DNA of 64,000 nucleotides, taken from positions 33,392,343 to 33,456,342 of the forward strand of contig NC_080671.1 in assembly GCF_030247195.1 (NCBI RefSeq), in the 5' to 3' direction. Below, in pieces: positions 21,100-31,841 of this stretch (the first letter of the stretch is position 1; each line of letters begins with the position of its first letter). The DNA is from Topomyia yanbarensis. Taxonomy: Eukaryota > Arthropoda > Insecta > Diptera > Culicidae. The position numbers and the translations under genes were made by a program. Under the pieces are notes generated by a model. The model did no database searches and was not told the DNA's origin. It was given only the letters and a program-made list of their open reading frames with translations.

Positions 21100-21621
21100 T
21101 AAAAACTCATGTAAAATTTTATTGTGAGAGCAAAATGAGATCTTTTATATTGTCCACCGTAAAAGTAGTTTAAACATATTATAATTCAATTCATGAATAC
21201 CCTAATTTTGAACATAACTTTCCCAGCTTTCATTTTTTACTAACATATCTTTAGATAATTGTTAAAGCTTTTAAAGAAGAACCAAGATCTTCGGGCATGT
21301 CAAAATACTGGCTTCTATTATTGAAAAGATATAAGTAAGTGAAATTCCGAAAAAAATATTTGTTTAAATCAATTTTGTGAAATCTAAAAAATACCACCAT
21401 CGCCATTTTTGCTCAATTACACCTCAAATCATGACCTTACACGAAGCATTCATTTGCCCCAATCAGTGATATCGGAATATCAAAAAACTCTTTTTTAAAA
21501 AAAAAAAGGAATGCTCTTCAACTATAATATAGTTAAACCTGTGGTGCAACGAAAACAAATCATTCGCCCTAGAACAATTTCAAAGTTGTGTGAGAAATTC
21601 ATCAGTTTTAAGTCAATACCA
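21100..21621. other. No feature recognised
   Basis: AT-rich spacer. Nothing definable was seen before the TTTCGTGA-rich element. Confidence 0.3.
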
Positions 21622-22810
21622 CACGGAAAAAAGTTCGTTCAGAAATTCATGACCAAAAAATCACGATTTCGTGAACTGATCGATTCACGAAAATCGTCCC
21701 CAAATTCCTGAAATTATCTTAGTCGCGATGTTCGTAATTTCTATTCACGTTATCGTGATATTTTAGTCATGAGAAGAGTGATTCATGTTCATGATTTCAG
21801 GATCTTTTTCACGATTTTAGATATTGTTGCCACTAGTTGTGTGATTTGTGTTCATGAATTCAGGATCTTATTCACGATTTTCGTAACTTCTGTTCATATT
21901 ATCATGATATTTTACTTCAGAGCTTACTTTCAAAGAGTGATGTAACTAATATTCTTGATATCAACGGTTTTATCATGGTATTCGTACATTCTCTTCGCCT
22001 TATCGTGATCTATTATTTTTTTATTAAGAACGGTTTTTTACACGGAATAGCGCGACAATATGAACTGGATCATAAAATAAGACACATTTGCGATATCTTG
22101 TACTGTGAACTATATCACGCACACTATTTGTGGTTCTCAGTGCAGTTCGTTTTCTGTCCGGACATCACAAGGAACCTTATAAAATGAATAACGATGATCG
22201 AGGTCCTAATAGGTATTTTTTAAATCTACTGCTCGTACCTATTACTGTACGCCAGCAGCTGAGTATTTCATGAAAAAGTGCATGGAATAAAAATGAATAC
22301 ACGAATAATACTCCAAATTTTGTGAAAGAGTTCACGTAAAACTTTCATTACCATGTTGCATGAGATTGTAAATGATTAGGGATTATCTTCTAAATGTCAC
22401 CGGTTCACGAATACATGAATAATATTTGATGATTTTGTGAACCATTTCACGTGCGCGGATATTGGATCGTGACTAATATATTAGGAATCATGAATTAGTT
22501 CACGAGGATTAAATGAATAAAATTCCGAATTTCGTGAAATAGTTCACGAAAAAATAGCCGGAATATTTCGATGTTATGAACTAATGTTCCTATTAACCAT
22601 ATGAAAAAAATCATGACCTTTGGTTTTATGAATGATCAGGCCCGTGCGCAAGGGGAGGGTTTTAGGGGTTCAAACCCCTCCCATGAGGGTTTTGAATTAC
22701 TTTTAAAAATTTATTAACTTCCTGTTCAGGAATGAAATTATATAGTGAGCCGTGTCATTCGAGTTCGATCACTCTTGAAACAAGTCGTTGAAAAAACCAA
22801 AGAAGAAACC

Positions 22811-23310
22811 CCACGAAGGTGGCTGGAAAGGGATGTAAGTTATGTTGGTCGGCATCTCTGGGCCGGTTCACATTTCGGCTTGTTTCGATATTAGCACTAG
22901 TTGTGAGTAGATCAGCTACACAGCAAATGTCGGTCAGCGGGCTAGCAACGGGATCTAAGGATAAAGCATGATGTCAAAGAAAATCGAGATATCGTTATCT
23001 GCAGAAATTTTACAGCCGATGATCTCTCCGTCGAAGTGACTGACAACTAAATGATTGGCAAAAATGGTTATCGGTATCGGCAGAAATACCGCCGCCGAGA
23101 AATTCTCAGCAGCAGCTATCAAATGAATAGGAACGAGTAGCACCAAGAAGGATAAGAAACCCTGGGAAGGTGGTTGTAAAGAGATGTAAATCATTATGGT
23201 CGACACCTCCGGATCGGTTCGTGTCTCAACAGGTGACGATATTTGCAGCAGACCTGAGCAGGTCAGATATACCGAGAAAGTTGGACAGTAAGCAAGAAAA
23301 AGCATCATTG
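22811..23310. repeat. Partial tandem repeat in hAT, period about 350 bp
   Basis: GAAGGTGGCTGGAAAGGGAT near 22815 and GGAAGGTGGTTGTAAAGAGA near 23164 start two diverged copies. Both continue TGTAA..TATGGTCG-(G/A)CA(T/C) and then CCGGTTC. The minus-strand 118-residue frame across it has no recognisable domain. Confidence 0.6.
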
Positions 23311-23379
23311 GAGAAAAACATGAACGATTAACACAAAATAAAAAGAGCTAGAGTACAATCCCCACTGATGTTGTGCCTA

Positions 23380-25205
23380 CACGGAAAAAAATCGTTCACA
23401 GATTCATGAAAAAATGATCGCTATTTCGTGACCGATTCACGAAAACCGTGACAGTTTCTAAAATTATGAATACTAGACCTCGTATCCATGAAACTATCTG
23501 TCTTTCTACAAAACTAGTTCGCTCCGACTATATACATGGAGTTACACTTGAATGTTTGGTTGGGTTACTGTTGTTCGCTGGATATGTTTAGTTTTTGTTA
23601 TGAGTCTTGTTCATTATTTGGGAATACACAGCCGATTTTGGATGATTTCAGGATTCTTATGTCAGAATAGCGAGATATATGTTAATGATTTCAGGATCTT
23701 CGTCACGATTTTCGTAATTTCTATTCACTTTATCGTGATATTTCAGTCAAGAGTAAAGTAAATTCATGTTCATAATCTCAGGATCCTAGTCACGATTTTG
23801 AATATTTCAATCACGAGTAATGTGATTTATGTCCATGATTGCAGGAACTTTGGTTTTCATATTTTCTGTTCATGTTGTGATATTTGAGTCACGAGTAGGA
23901 GTTCATGCTTATTTATGTTCATGATTTCAGGATCTTAGTGACGATTTTTGATATTTTTGTCACGAGTTGTGTGATTTATGTTTATGATTTCAAGACCTCA
24001 GTGACGAATTTTGTAATTTCTGTTCACCTTACCTTGATATTTTATTCCAGACCTTACTTTCGAATTTGGCACGTGAAGTAATGTGACATGATTTCAGTTT
24101 CATCGTGGTATTCGTAATTTCTCTTCGTCTTATCGCGATCTGGTATTTTTTTATTACTATCGGGTTTTTACTCGGAGTAATGTGACAAGGTGAACTGGAC
24201 CCTAAAAGTGTTCGCGGGATCTTATTCTGTAAACTATATTACGAACACGATTTGAGGCGCTCAGCACAGTTTTCGTTTTCTATCCCGACATCATGCTGAA
24301 CCGCATCGAATGAATAACGATAATGGTCCCAATAATTTTTATATCTGCAGCTCGTACATATTCTTGGTCGCTGGCAACTGGATATTTTATGAAAAAGTGC
24401 ACGGAACAAGAATGATTCCACAGCTACTACTCCACATTTTGAGAAATTAGCTCATATGAAAATTTCATTACCATGTTCCATGAAATTGTATATGATTAGG
24501 GCTATCTTCACGCAGAATAGATCGTGCATCATGTACTAGAAATCATGAACCAGTTCATCAATAATATGTAATGAACTTGGGAACTATCTCACGAGCACGG
24601 ATATTGGGTCGTGACCAATATATTCGGAATCATGAACCTGTTTACGATTACATAAATAATGTTTGATGGTTTTGTGAACTATTTCACAAGCACGAATAGT
24701 AATTTGTGACTACTATACTAGATAAAATGAACCATTTCACGACATGAATAACATTGTATAATTTTGTGATTTCTTTCACGGGTACGCACGGGTACGAGTA
24801 CATGAATCATATTTCATGATTTTGGGAACTATTTCAGGAGAACGAATGGTAAGTTGTGTTTAATATATAATCATGAATTAGTTCACGAGGATCGAATGGA
24901 TTCATGAATAAAATTCCGTGTATAACATCATGAGTCAACTGAGAGTAATGATCATAAAGGTGTGAACGAGTTCACGTACAGACAATCGTATTGGTAATGA
25001 CAAGGAAACCGTGATTGAATTTCACAACACAAAAATTAATAATTCCACTAATAAAAGCGTGATGAGGGCGTTACTGAAGCGAAATTGAACATAATTAAAA
25101 AACACATGATTTTTGTTCATAGTCCTGTTTTCGTAACGAAAAAATGTAAATATTCTAGGATTCATGGTACTCTATGCAAGATTTTCAGAACAATGTTTTT
25201 CAGTG
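23380..25205. mobile_element. TTTCGTGA-rich element, inner copy (1,826 bp, TA-flanked)
   Basis: The ends are CACGGAAAAA at the left and, in reverse complement, CACTGAAAAA at the right. Both are flanked by TA (23378-23379 and 25206-25207), as in Tc1/mariner-type insertions. The interior is dominated by TTCGTGA, TTCATGA and TCACGA in both orientations, such as ATTTCAGGATCTTAGT(C/G)ACG repeated several times between 23690 and 24010. No coding frame was found. It aligns with the outer element into which its hAT carrier jumped. Confidence 0.8.
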
Positions 25206-25329
25206 TAACAGTGGCCCCGAATGGATGAGGATGGCAAGATACAAGAGGTTTAAGTTTAGTCAGTAAGAATAACTACTTCCAACCAAGCCGACACTACCAC
25301 CAACTAATTCCAATCCTTCTTGATAATAG

Positions 25330-25440
25330 ACATTTACCCAACTCGTTGAGCTGAGTCGATTGGTACACAATACTCAGCCTTCCAGGTCTCATAAAAATCT
25401 TCAAAGTTTAACCTTTCTTTTATGAGAAACGTATAAAAAT
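25330..25440 (-). repeat. Dispersed 'CGACTCAGCTCGACGA' repeat, copy 2
   Basis: In reverse complement this matches 29640-29720: CGACTCAGCTCAACGAGTT here against CGACTCAGCTCGACGATTT there, plus a flanking GAG..CTTATATACCAATCG-like stretch and TTTCTCATAAAAGAAA. It is a repeat very common in culicine mosquitoes, by recollection of the family. Confidence 0.6.
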
Positions 25441-25933
25441 CAGAACCCCCCCCCCCCCCCCATGAGCATTTTCTGCGCACGGGCCTGTGAATGATGTTCA
25501 TAAAGTTGTGAACTAGTTCGCGTACTGAGAATCGAATTAAAAATAACTTGGCGGAAACCGTGATTGAGGTTCACAAAACAAAAACAAATATTTCCACCAA
25601 TGAAAGCGTTATGCGAACGTTACTGGAGGGAAATTGAACACAATTATTGAAGCCATAATAGTTTTCTTATATCTGCAGCTCACACCTGTTACTAGCCGCT
25701 AGAACTTTACTATAGGATATTTCACGAAAAAACCCAAAATTTGGTGAAATAGTGAAAATTTCGTGACAATATGCAGAGCAGCATGGAATTGAAAATTTTT
25801 AGGAATATCTTCTAATTACTGTCTACTTAATGTCAAAACCATGAGTGGTTCATCCGTGATCCAGTTCACGAATCTATGAATACTATTTCATGATTTTTTG
25901 GTGATATCCAACGGGGAAAAAAGATCGAAATGG

Positions 25934-26264
25934 TGAGTTAAGTGAATGCAATTATGTGAAAAAATTCCCCCAGAGGCAAGATTCGCACCTGCAACCATTG
26001 GGACTCCGGCCCAATGTACAAACCCTAGCGTGGAAATTAAATAGTTCAAATATGTTGGATGGCAGCTGCAGGTGTGTGTGTGATGTCGCTTTAGAGGTGG
26101 GGTACGATCACTGTCGTCAATGCAATAATTATGAGTTCTTTCTGAAATGTCATCATATCCCAGGAATAGCATAAGAGTTTGTGCATTTAACAGGAGTCCC
26201 AAGGGTTGCTGATTCGAATCCTGCCTCGAGGGGATTTTTCACATAATTGCTTTCACTTAACTTA
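25934..26264. mobile_element. MITE with tRNA-like B-box sequence in its inverted repeats
   Basis: The left arm (25934-26010: GTTAAGTGAATGCAATTATG, GAGGCAAGATTCGCACCTGC, TTGGGACTCC) pairs with the right arm (26192-26264: GGAGTCCCAAGGGTTGCTG, ATTCGAATCCTGCCTCGAGG, AATTGCTTTCACTTAAC). Arms are about 70 bp. GGATTCGAATC in the right arm resembles a pol III B box (GGTTCGANNCC). There is no coding frame in the centre. Confidence 0.8.
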
Positions 26265-28493
26265 CGTTACGCACTTACGTCAAAAACCCAAAAAAATGAT
26301 TATTTGATTTTGTTTATGTTTACCTTATCACTATGAGTTTATCAGATAAATATAAAAAGTTTTCCAAACGTGTCTTTAGAGATTTCAATAACAAATGTAA
26401 GCACAGAGACATTCGAGTAGTTCATTTATTTACACTTCCATTATGTATGGGTAACAAAACCGTCATTCGTAGAACACGGTAAGAATAACCTGTACCAAAC
26501 CTTCCCTGCTCGTGTCACCACGTGCTAGCAATCATGTTCGAAACAAAAGATTCTTCCCATGGGGAAAAATAAGACAAATTTAAAAATCAAAACATCATTC
26601 CGTCGACTGTCACGGAACTTCCCCGCCAGCAACGCGTACATCGTCAGACAGTCGCGCATTTATTTATGACAGTTGCTTTGATACGGAAAACCTTACTAAT
26701 TATAGTGTTGACTTGGAAAAACGGGGGGCGCAGCACGGTCAAAACGAACCTGCGCGAGTGAGTGATAAAAGGTTTTCCCCTCTCTCACTACCCTGTGTCT
26801 CCGCGATGCCCAAACCTTGGCGTGAGGTTCAACTCAATATTTATTATTCAAATTATGGGAAACAAATTTATGACAGCATCGGCGTGAAGGGGGAAACACA
26901 TAGGCACACCCGAACACGCCTACTGCTTCGTGAACTGTGATGATCCGTTCGCGTATATCGCGAGTTGAGAAGTCACGGGGAAAACGTCAACAAACCAGAA
27001 ACAAGTGGAAGGCGATAAATTTCCCAATCTTACCCGCCAGGCTACTAAGTTAACTCGTTCGGGTTTCGCGTTGTTCAAGACGTTCGACCGAATCCGTTTA
27101 ATGCATTGTTTAGTAAATAGAAGATTTAAGTTAATTGTTACCCCGGGCCGGGGTTTTAACTCTCTAAGTTATAGGCTACGATTAGAGTTGATGGTAGTTG
27201 GATATTGGGTGCAGCTCAGTAGAGGGTTCTAAGAATCACTTTTGGAGGACGCGTTGACAAATAAATTGCTTTCAATGCACTGTCATCTGTTGGGGCATCA
27301 GATTTATGATGATGCTTTATTCTTAGTATAATAAATATGTCTAAGTTCATTGGTTCTAATATTCAATAGAAATCACGCGAATGCAATGAGAATAAGTCCA
27401 GTGGTGAAGTTGGTGTAGCCATCCCGTGACAAACTGAAATTTAAATTAATGTGGTTAAAATCAACCCCTTTCATAAAAAAAATTCGATCCCATCCCGATT
27501 TTTCCCGTATAGGTACCGTGTCTTGAAAGCCACATCCTTTTCCAGTTAACCAAATATTATTTTTATATACAACAAAACTGCCCTCTCCACATGTTGCTGC
27601 ACTTGTTTGAAAAGTTAGCATTTTTACGCAACGAAACCCGACCAAGGAATCCTTTCAACTATTGGCCACCGCAAAATGGTTACCCCTATCAGCATCGGCA
27701 AAGATAATCAAAAATTTCCCTCTGCCCAGGCAACATACACGGCCGCATATCGGGTACTCATCTTTGCACTTGGCGTGAAACCACTTCCCCCTATCGTTTT
27801 TAGAATCTCTCATCGAAGCATCAACTGGCGAACCGGACGGAACGGTCTCAAATAACCCAACAAGTGGCTGGAATTTACTAAAGCCGGGGCATGAGTTCAG
27901 GGGGACCTTCTGAATCTGAGATGATAACGCACATACACACACAGATATGTCATTATAAAATATGACACAAAGGGAATTTCGAATGACTGATTATGATCAC
28001 GACTTCCATCGAAGGAGAAAGATTCCCACCGATCGTTGCCACCGGCACACGGTTCTTTCCGAAAGGGTAACTTGAATGAATATGGAAACACAAATAATGC
28101 TGTTGTTATTGTTATTACTAGTTTGTGGCGAAGTGCAGGGAGAGGATGAGTATTTATTTTGTAGGTTACGGAAAATGGACTGAATTAAATTAAAAAATAA
28201 GGAGCATGATGAATTGGTTCTTCTAAACGCTTTTCCTGTTATTTGAAGCAATTGATTGTGGCAGAAGATCAAGTGACTGCGATAGCTGAAGAGCACACCA
28301 AAGCGTTTTTTTATGTTCTTTAGATCTTTTTGGAACTACTCATGCTTACACAGATTACATGATTAGTTTAGGCAGGATTTGGATAAGAGGCGTCGGTGAG
28401 AAAGTTTTTAGAGCTACTTTTCAACTGCTCCTGTGTGAAAGTCTGAAATAAAATTGGGCGTACCTTTTTACTCACTTTTCGCAAGACAACACG
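26265..28493. other. Single-copy stretch, GC-richer at 26.4-28.1 kb; possible host flank or intron
   Basis: It contains CpG-rich segments (GTCGACTGTCACGGAAC near 26603, GCGTATATCGCGAG near 26951) and none of the repeat signatures seen elsewhere. Small frames at 26713-26940, 27005-27232 and, on minus, 27373-27645 have no recognisable domain or splice pattern. It could be regulatory or non-coding exon sequence of a host gene. I cannot support any exon. Confidence 0.3.
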
Positions 28494-28620
28494 ACTAGGG
28501 TTGCCACTCCTCCGGGTTTGACCCGGAGACTCCGGTTGTCGGAAGCGATCTCCGCGCCTCTGGGTTTTACATCAATTTCTCCGGGTTTGGTGGGAAAAGC
28601 GCAATTTCAATTTTTGTGGA
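28494..28620. repeat. Dispersed-repeat piece with CTCCGGGTTTGACCCGGAG hairpin
   Basis: It begins AGGGTTGCCACTCCTCCGGG, a common insect MITE-like start, and includes a perfect stem CTCCGGGT/ACCCGGAG and a second TCTCCGGGTTTGG. The boundaries are not defined. Confidence 0.45.
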
Positions 28621-29594
28621 ATTATTTTATTCTTTACAAAATATTTTAAAAGTCTAAGTTAACTATTACTCTGGTTCAGATTTATTTTGTCCGACTAACT
28701 AATCGTTTCAAGAAGGTGAAGATAAGTTTACCAAATATGTCTGATTTCTTTCACAAAGCAATGAATGAAAAATAAATCAAATTTACTCCAAATTAAGGAA
28801 AGTAATATTTCGCTATATGCTACAATTGAAATGTTGCATCCCACTAAGTCGCTCAAAATGGTGTAAAAAAGTTATTTTGCTGCAGTTTTCCCAAATCACT
28901 TCACCGTTAGTGGTGCTGCACCAAGGTATGGCAGATTTATTCCAATCCAACTGGCTAGAGCAACATCGAGTTCTTCCGGTGTTGTTGCTACTCCTGCAGC
29001 GACCCTTAACTGTTGACTTGAAGTTTTACCCCTTATGTTGCGACCTCTGGTAATGAATAACCGACACCACAAAGTGCTTCCCTCGCGATACCGCTGCCTG
29101 CCTCCTTTGCTCGCCTTTTCCTGTTAGTTGTGAAGAAGTGCAATGCTCGTTCCATTTATCCTCCACAGCGAGAGTAGCTGGTGCTTTTATATTCTATACA
29201 CTTAGTCGGGGAAGTGAAATACTACACCTGATTAAACCGAAAAAATCGTTCTCAAACGTGAACAATTTACAGCTTTACTCTAACGTAGTAATAAAAAGCA
29301 ATTAAACTGCTCTAAAATGCCGAGCAATGGCTTTGATCCAAATTTCTGTCTAGTTCCACCCAAAATTATCTGACACAGACAATTCAATAAGATTTGTAAA
29401 GCTTAGATTTGTAGTTACTCGATGAACAAAAAAAAATGGATAAAAGTTCGTGTTTCGGAAAATAGCGTCATGAAAACCGAAAAATCTCATATCTTACAGA
29501 AAATTTCGTTCACTTTTCTTCAAATTAAATTTTTGTTGCGTTTTTTGTGGATCATCGATAGGCTACATATATTGTGCATTCTCATAAAAAAAAA
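28621..29594. other. Unassigned; short frames only
   Basis: A plus frame at 28817-29053 (78 residues, Leu-rich) is the best of several weak candidates and shows no domain. Its GC is slightly higher at 28890-29200. Nothing firm was found. Confidence 0.25.
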
Positions 29595-29870
29595 TCAAGC
29601 CAATTCGCTGATTAGTTTTTACATTTCTCAGAAAAGAAATGTATAGAATTCGCTCAAACTTTCAAGATCTTTTCCGAGGCCCGGAGGGCCGAGTCTTATA
29701 TACCAATCGACTCAGCTCGACGATTTGGGACAATGTCTGTGTGTGTATGTAACGGACAAACTCTCATTCGTCTTTCTCAGCAATGGCTGAATCGATCTTA
29801 TCCAAACCAATTTTAAAAGAAAGGCCTATCACCCAGACAGAACGCTATTAAATGGTTTTTGATTCTGATG
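29595..29870 (+). repeat. Dispersed 'CGACTCAGCTCGACGA' repeat, copy 1
   Basis: Landmarks are TTTCTCAGAAAAGAAATG, GAGGCCCGGAGGGCCGAGTC, TACCAATCGACTCAGCTCGA, ACAATGTCTGTGTGTGTATG and TCAGCAATGGCTGAATCGAT. This block is recognisable as an abundant culicine mosquito repeat and has an inverted partial copy at 25330-25440. No coding capacity. Confidence 0.65.
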
Positions 29871-30439
29871 TTTATTTTTCAAGATATGAATGTTTGAAGG
29901 TGCAAATCGCAAATTTGTAGCTCTTACTTTTGCGAATAACTTTACTGAAGAAATACTTTAAAAGTTATGGCTTGTTATTTGTGAATTACCCCTTTGTCGC
30001 CTATTTGTTTATTCAATATAGTAATAATCCGTTTAAAATAGCCAAATATTATTTCGATAAAGCGTATTTCATTTTTCTATCTACAACCGCTAGAATAACC
30101 ACCGAACAATTCCAAGTAATCTAGATGGAACTTGATCACTTATCGGTGCAAAAAAATTTATTTGCGCGAACCTTCTGACTTATAACAATCGGATCGATCT
30201 GAAACATATCTCGGAAAACGAAAAGCGAAATGAATAACTCCAAGCAGTAGTGTAGCCAAGATGATGCTTTGGGGTTTACAAAAACTCACTAAAAAAATAA
30301 TTGGATTTAAGTTACAGATTTAATGATGCAGACTGATTTAATTCAATGATAATTATCTGATCAGTACATTAAGAACTTATTGTTTGAAACATCATGACGA
30401 CCTTTGAAAAATTGTGGGAATGCGATCCTGATCTGTAAC
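29871..30439. other. No feature recognised
   Basis: AT-rich spacer. The frames here show no coding character. Confidence 0.3.
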
Positions 30440-30794
30440 TGATCCATTGGTTCACATCAAAATTATATCAAAATAAGATATTATATCACGGCAAAATATA
30501 TATCTCTGTTTGATATAAAATATAGCTGGATAGTTGTTAAAATATCAAGTTTTTATACCAAGAAAATGAATCGGTTATATCTTATTATATCTCAGTTTAT
30601 TTTAGTATAAAGTTAGTTGGTTGTATCTTGGTTTGATAAAATAATATTTAAGATATTTTATATCTAATTGAGCGCAGTAAATATATCTAAAAATATCAGA
30701 ATCCATTTTTTTATTATTTTTAATTATTAAATCAAATATTATCTTGTGAAAGATAATTCATTATTATCATTAGTACAAGTGTCTCTTTAAAATT

Positions 30795-30895
30795 GATTTA
30801 AAATCTTCAAGACTGACCGAGTGTTGCTCTTTCGGCTTGTCATATGCCGAAACTCATCTAATCAAATTTTTAAAACCACTTGCTGCTTCCTGACA
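30795..30895 (-). pseudogene. Coding relic shared with copy A
   Basis: The minus strand reads QEAASGFKNLIR, a TGA stop, then VSAYDKPKEQHSVSLED. It is collinear with ECHEATSSFKDLIRWV...AYDKPKEQHSVSLEEEW at 19320-19425. Differences are mostly conservative, plus Trp to stop. The function is unknown. Confidence 0.55.
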
Positions 30896-30936
30896 CTACA
30901 GCGCAACATTTTCTCTATGGGTTTTTTTAAGTTAAA

Positions 30937-31450
30937 TATTAAAAAATGATTTTTCTCCCAATGCATATATTTTAATTTTGAAAATTCTAATGCCATCGTG
31001 TTCCTCAGACATTTTTACATACGAAACACTTATAATATCAATATGATTCGAGCGGATCCTGAGATACACCGTTTTGAAGGGAAAAAACGCAATTTCCCAT
31101 ATAAAATCGGAAGCGCACAACACTAAAAAATCAACTTGAGTATTCTGAGTTCAAACATGATTTTTCGTGAAGTAGACGAGAAATGATGAAAAACTACGTT
31201 TTTGGTTTCCTTCTAGCAGATCACGGTCGATTTTTATGACCGTTTGAAGATTTGCTCAATTTTGACCAATAAAATGGATTTTTATATGAGAAAATGCGAG
31301 TTTTTCCCTGTCAAAACGGTGTGTCTCAGGATGCGCTCAAATTATATTGAGATTATAAGTGTTTCTTATGTAAAATGTCTGCGGAACACGATGGCATTAG
31401 AATTTTCAAAATTAAAATATATGTGTTGGGAGAAAAATCAATTTTTAATA
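30937..31450. repeat. Foldback repeat, about 185-bp arms
   Basis: The left arm (30937-31125) and right arm (about 31255-31450) are diverged reverse complements. Landmarks are AAAACGGTGT(A/G)TCTCAGGAT, TAAGTGTTTC(T/G)TATGTAAAA and CACGATGGCATTAGAATTTT. Because of this symmetry, similar short frames appear on both strands (one on minus in the left arm, one on plus in the right arm). Confidence 0.8.
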
Positions 31451-31612
31451 TATAACTGAAAAAATCGTATAGTTGGCAGCACTGCCGCCAAAAATTTATA
31501 TTTTTTCTAGACTCCTTGAATAATTTTCTTCTTGATTCAACAGTCAATAGAACCGGAGATATGATCAAAAGAAAATCAAGGGATTTGGCAATTTGTCAAA
31601 CGGAGGGTGCTT

Positions 31613-31668
31613 GGTTTTTTATATATTGGGCCTAGATATTTAAGGTTTTTTATATATTGGGCCTAGAT
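31613..31668. repeat. 25-bp exact tandem duplication, period 31
   Basis: The 25-bp block beginning GGTTTTTTATATATTGGGCC occurs identically at 31613-31637 and 31644-31668. It is a small, recent-looking duplication. Confidence 0.9.
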
Positions 31669-31841
31669 GAACAATTCCACCAAATTTGGTTCAAATCCGT
31701 GAAGGTCGATTTCAATTTTGCATCTTTTTTTTATCACTTCGCGTCGAATGACCCATATATCAAATTTATATGGTTATATGATATAAGTATCAAATCGAGA
31801 AATAATTTTGATATATTCTTGATATGGTTTTCTGATCGGGA

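Larger units (their letters stand above)
22637..25487. mobile_element. hAT element, 2,851 bp, with 8-bp target duplication
   Basis: The ends are perfect 14-bp inverted repeats, CAGGCCCGTGCGCA, followed at the left by a GGGTTCAAACCCC-type stretch and at the right by a C tract (25446-25461). TGAATGAT duplicates lie at 22629-22636 and 25488-25495. This is diagnostic of hAT. I find no transposase. The body is a 350-bp tandem repeat (22811-23310), a second TTTCGTGA-rich element (23380-25205) and a dispersed-repeat piece (25330-25440), so most of its length is acquired or foreign sequence. Confidence 0.93.
21622..25915. mobile_element. TTTCGTGA-rich element, outer copy, interrupted by hAT
   Basis: It starts CACGGAAAAAAGTTCGTTCA (21622) and continues with dense TTCGTGAA, TTCATGA and TCACGA motifs in both orientations. 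Without the hAT element (22637-25487) it is about 1.4 kb. It resumes at 25496 with GTTCATAAAGTTGTGAACTA. Order and wording match the inner copy (23380-25205), including TATATCTGCAGCTCGTAC and AAATTGAACA(C/T)AATTA blocks. The right boundary near 25915 is uncertain. I see no coding frame. The CACGGAAAAA end fits TA-target elements of mosquitoes. Confidence 0.75.
30440..31841 (-). mobile_element. ATATCA-rich transposon relic, copy B (inverted relative to copy A)
   Basis: The left end (GATCCATTGGTTCACATCAA, ATTATATCAAAATAAGATAT) and right end (TTCTGATCGGG at 31841, preceded by GATATATTCTTGATATGG) form weak inverted repeats. The first 350 bp aligns with 20225-20583 in reverse complement. Positions 30795-30895 hold the same coding relic as copy A, broken by a TGA. 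A separate foldback (30937-31450) occupies the middle. Without the nested parts the element would be under 1 kb. Confidence 0.65.

Noticed and set aside
18965..31841. Single large inverted duplication spanning 19-32 kb
   Set aside because: Only element-internal segments match in inverse orientation. The DNA between and around them is unrelated, so two element copies explain it better.
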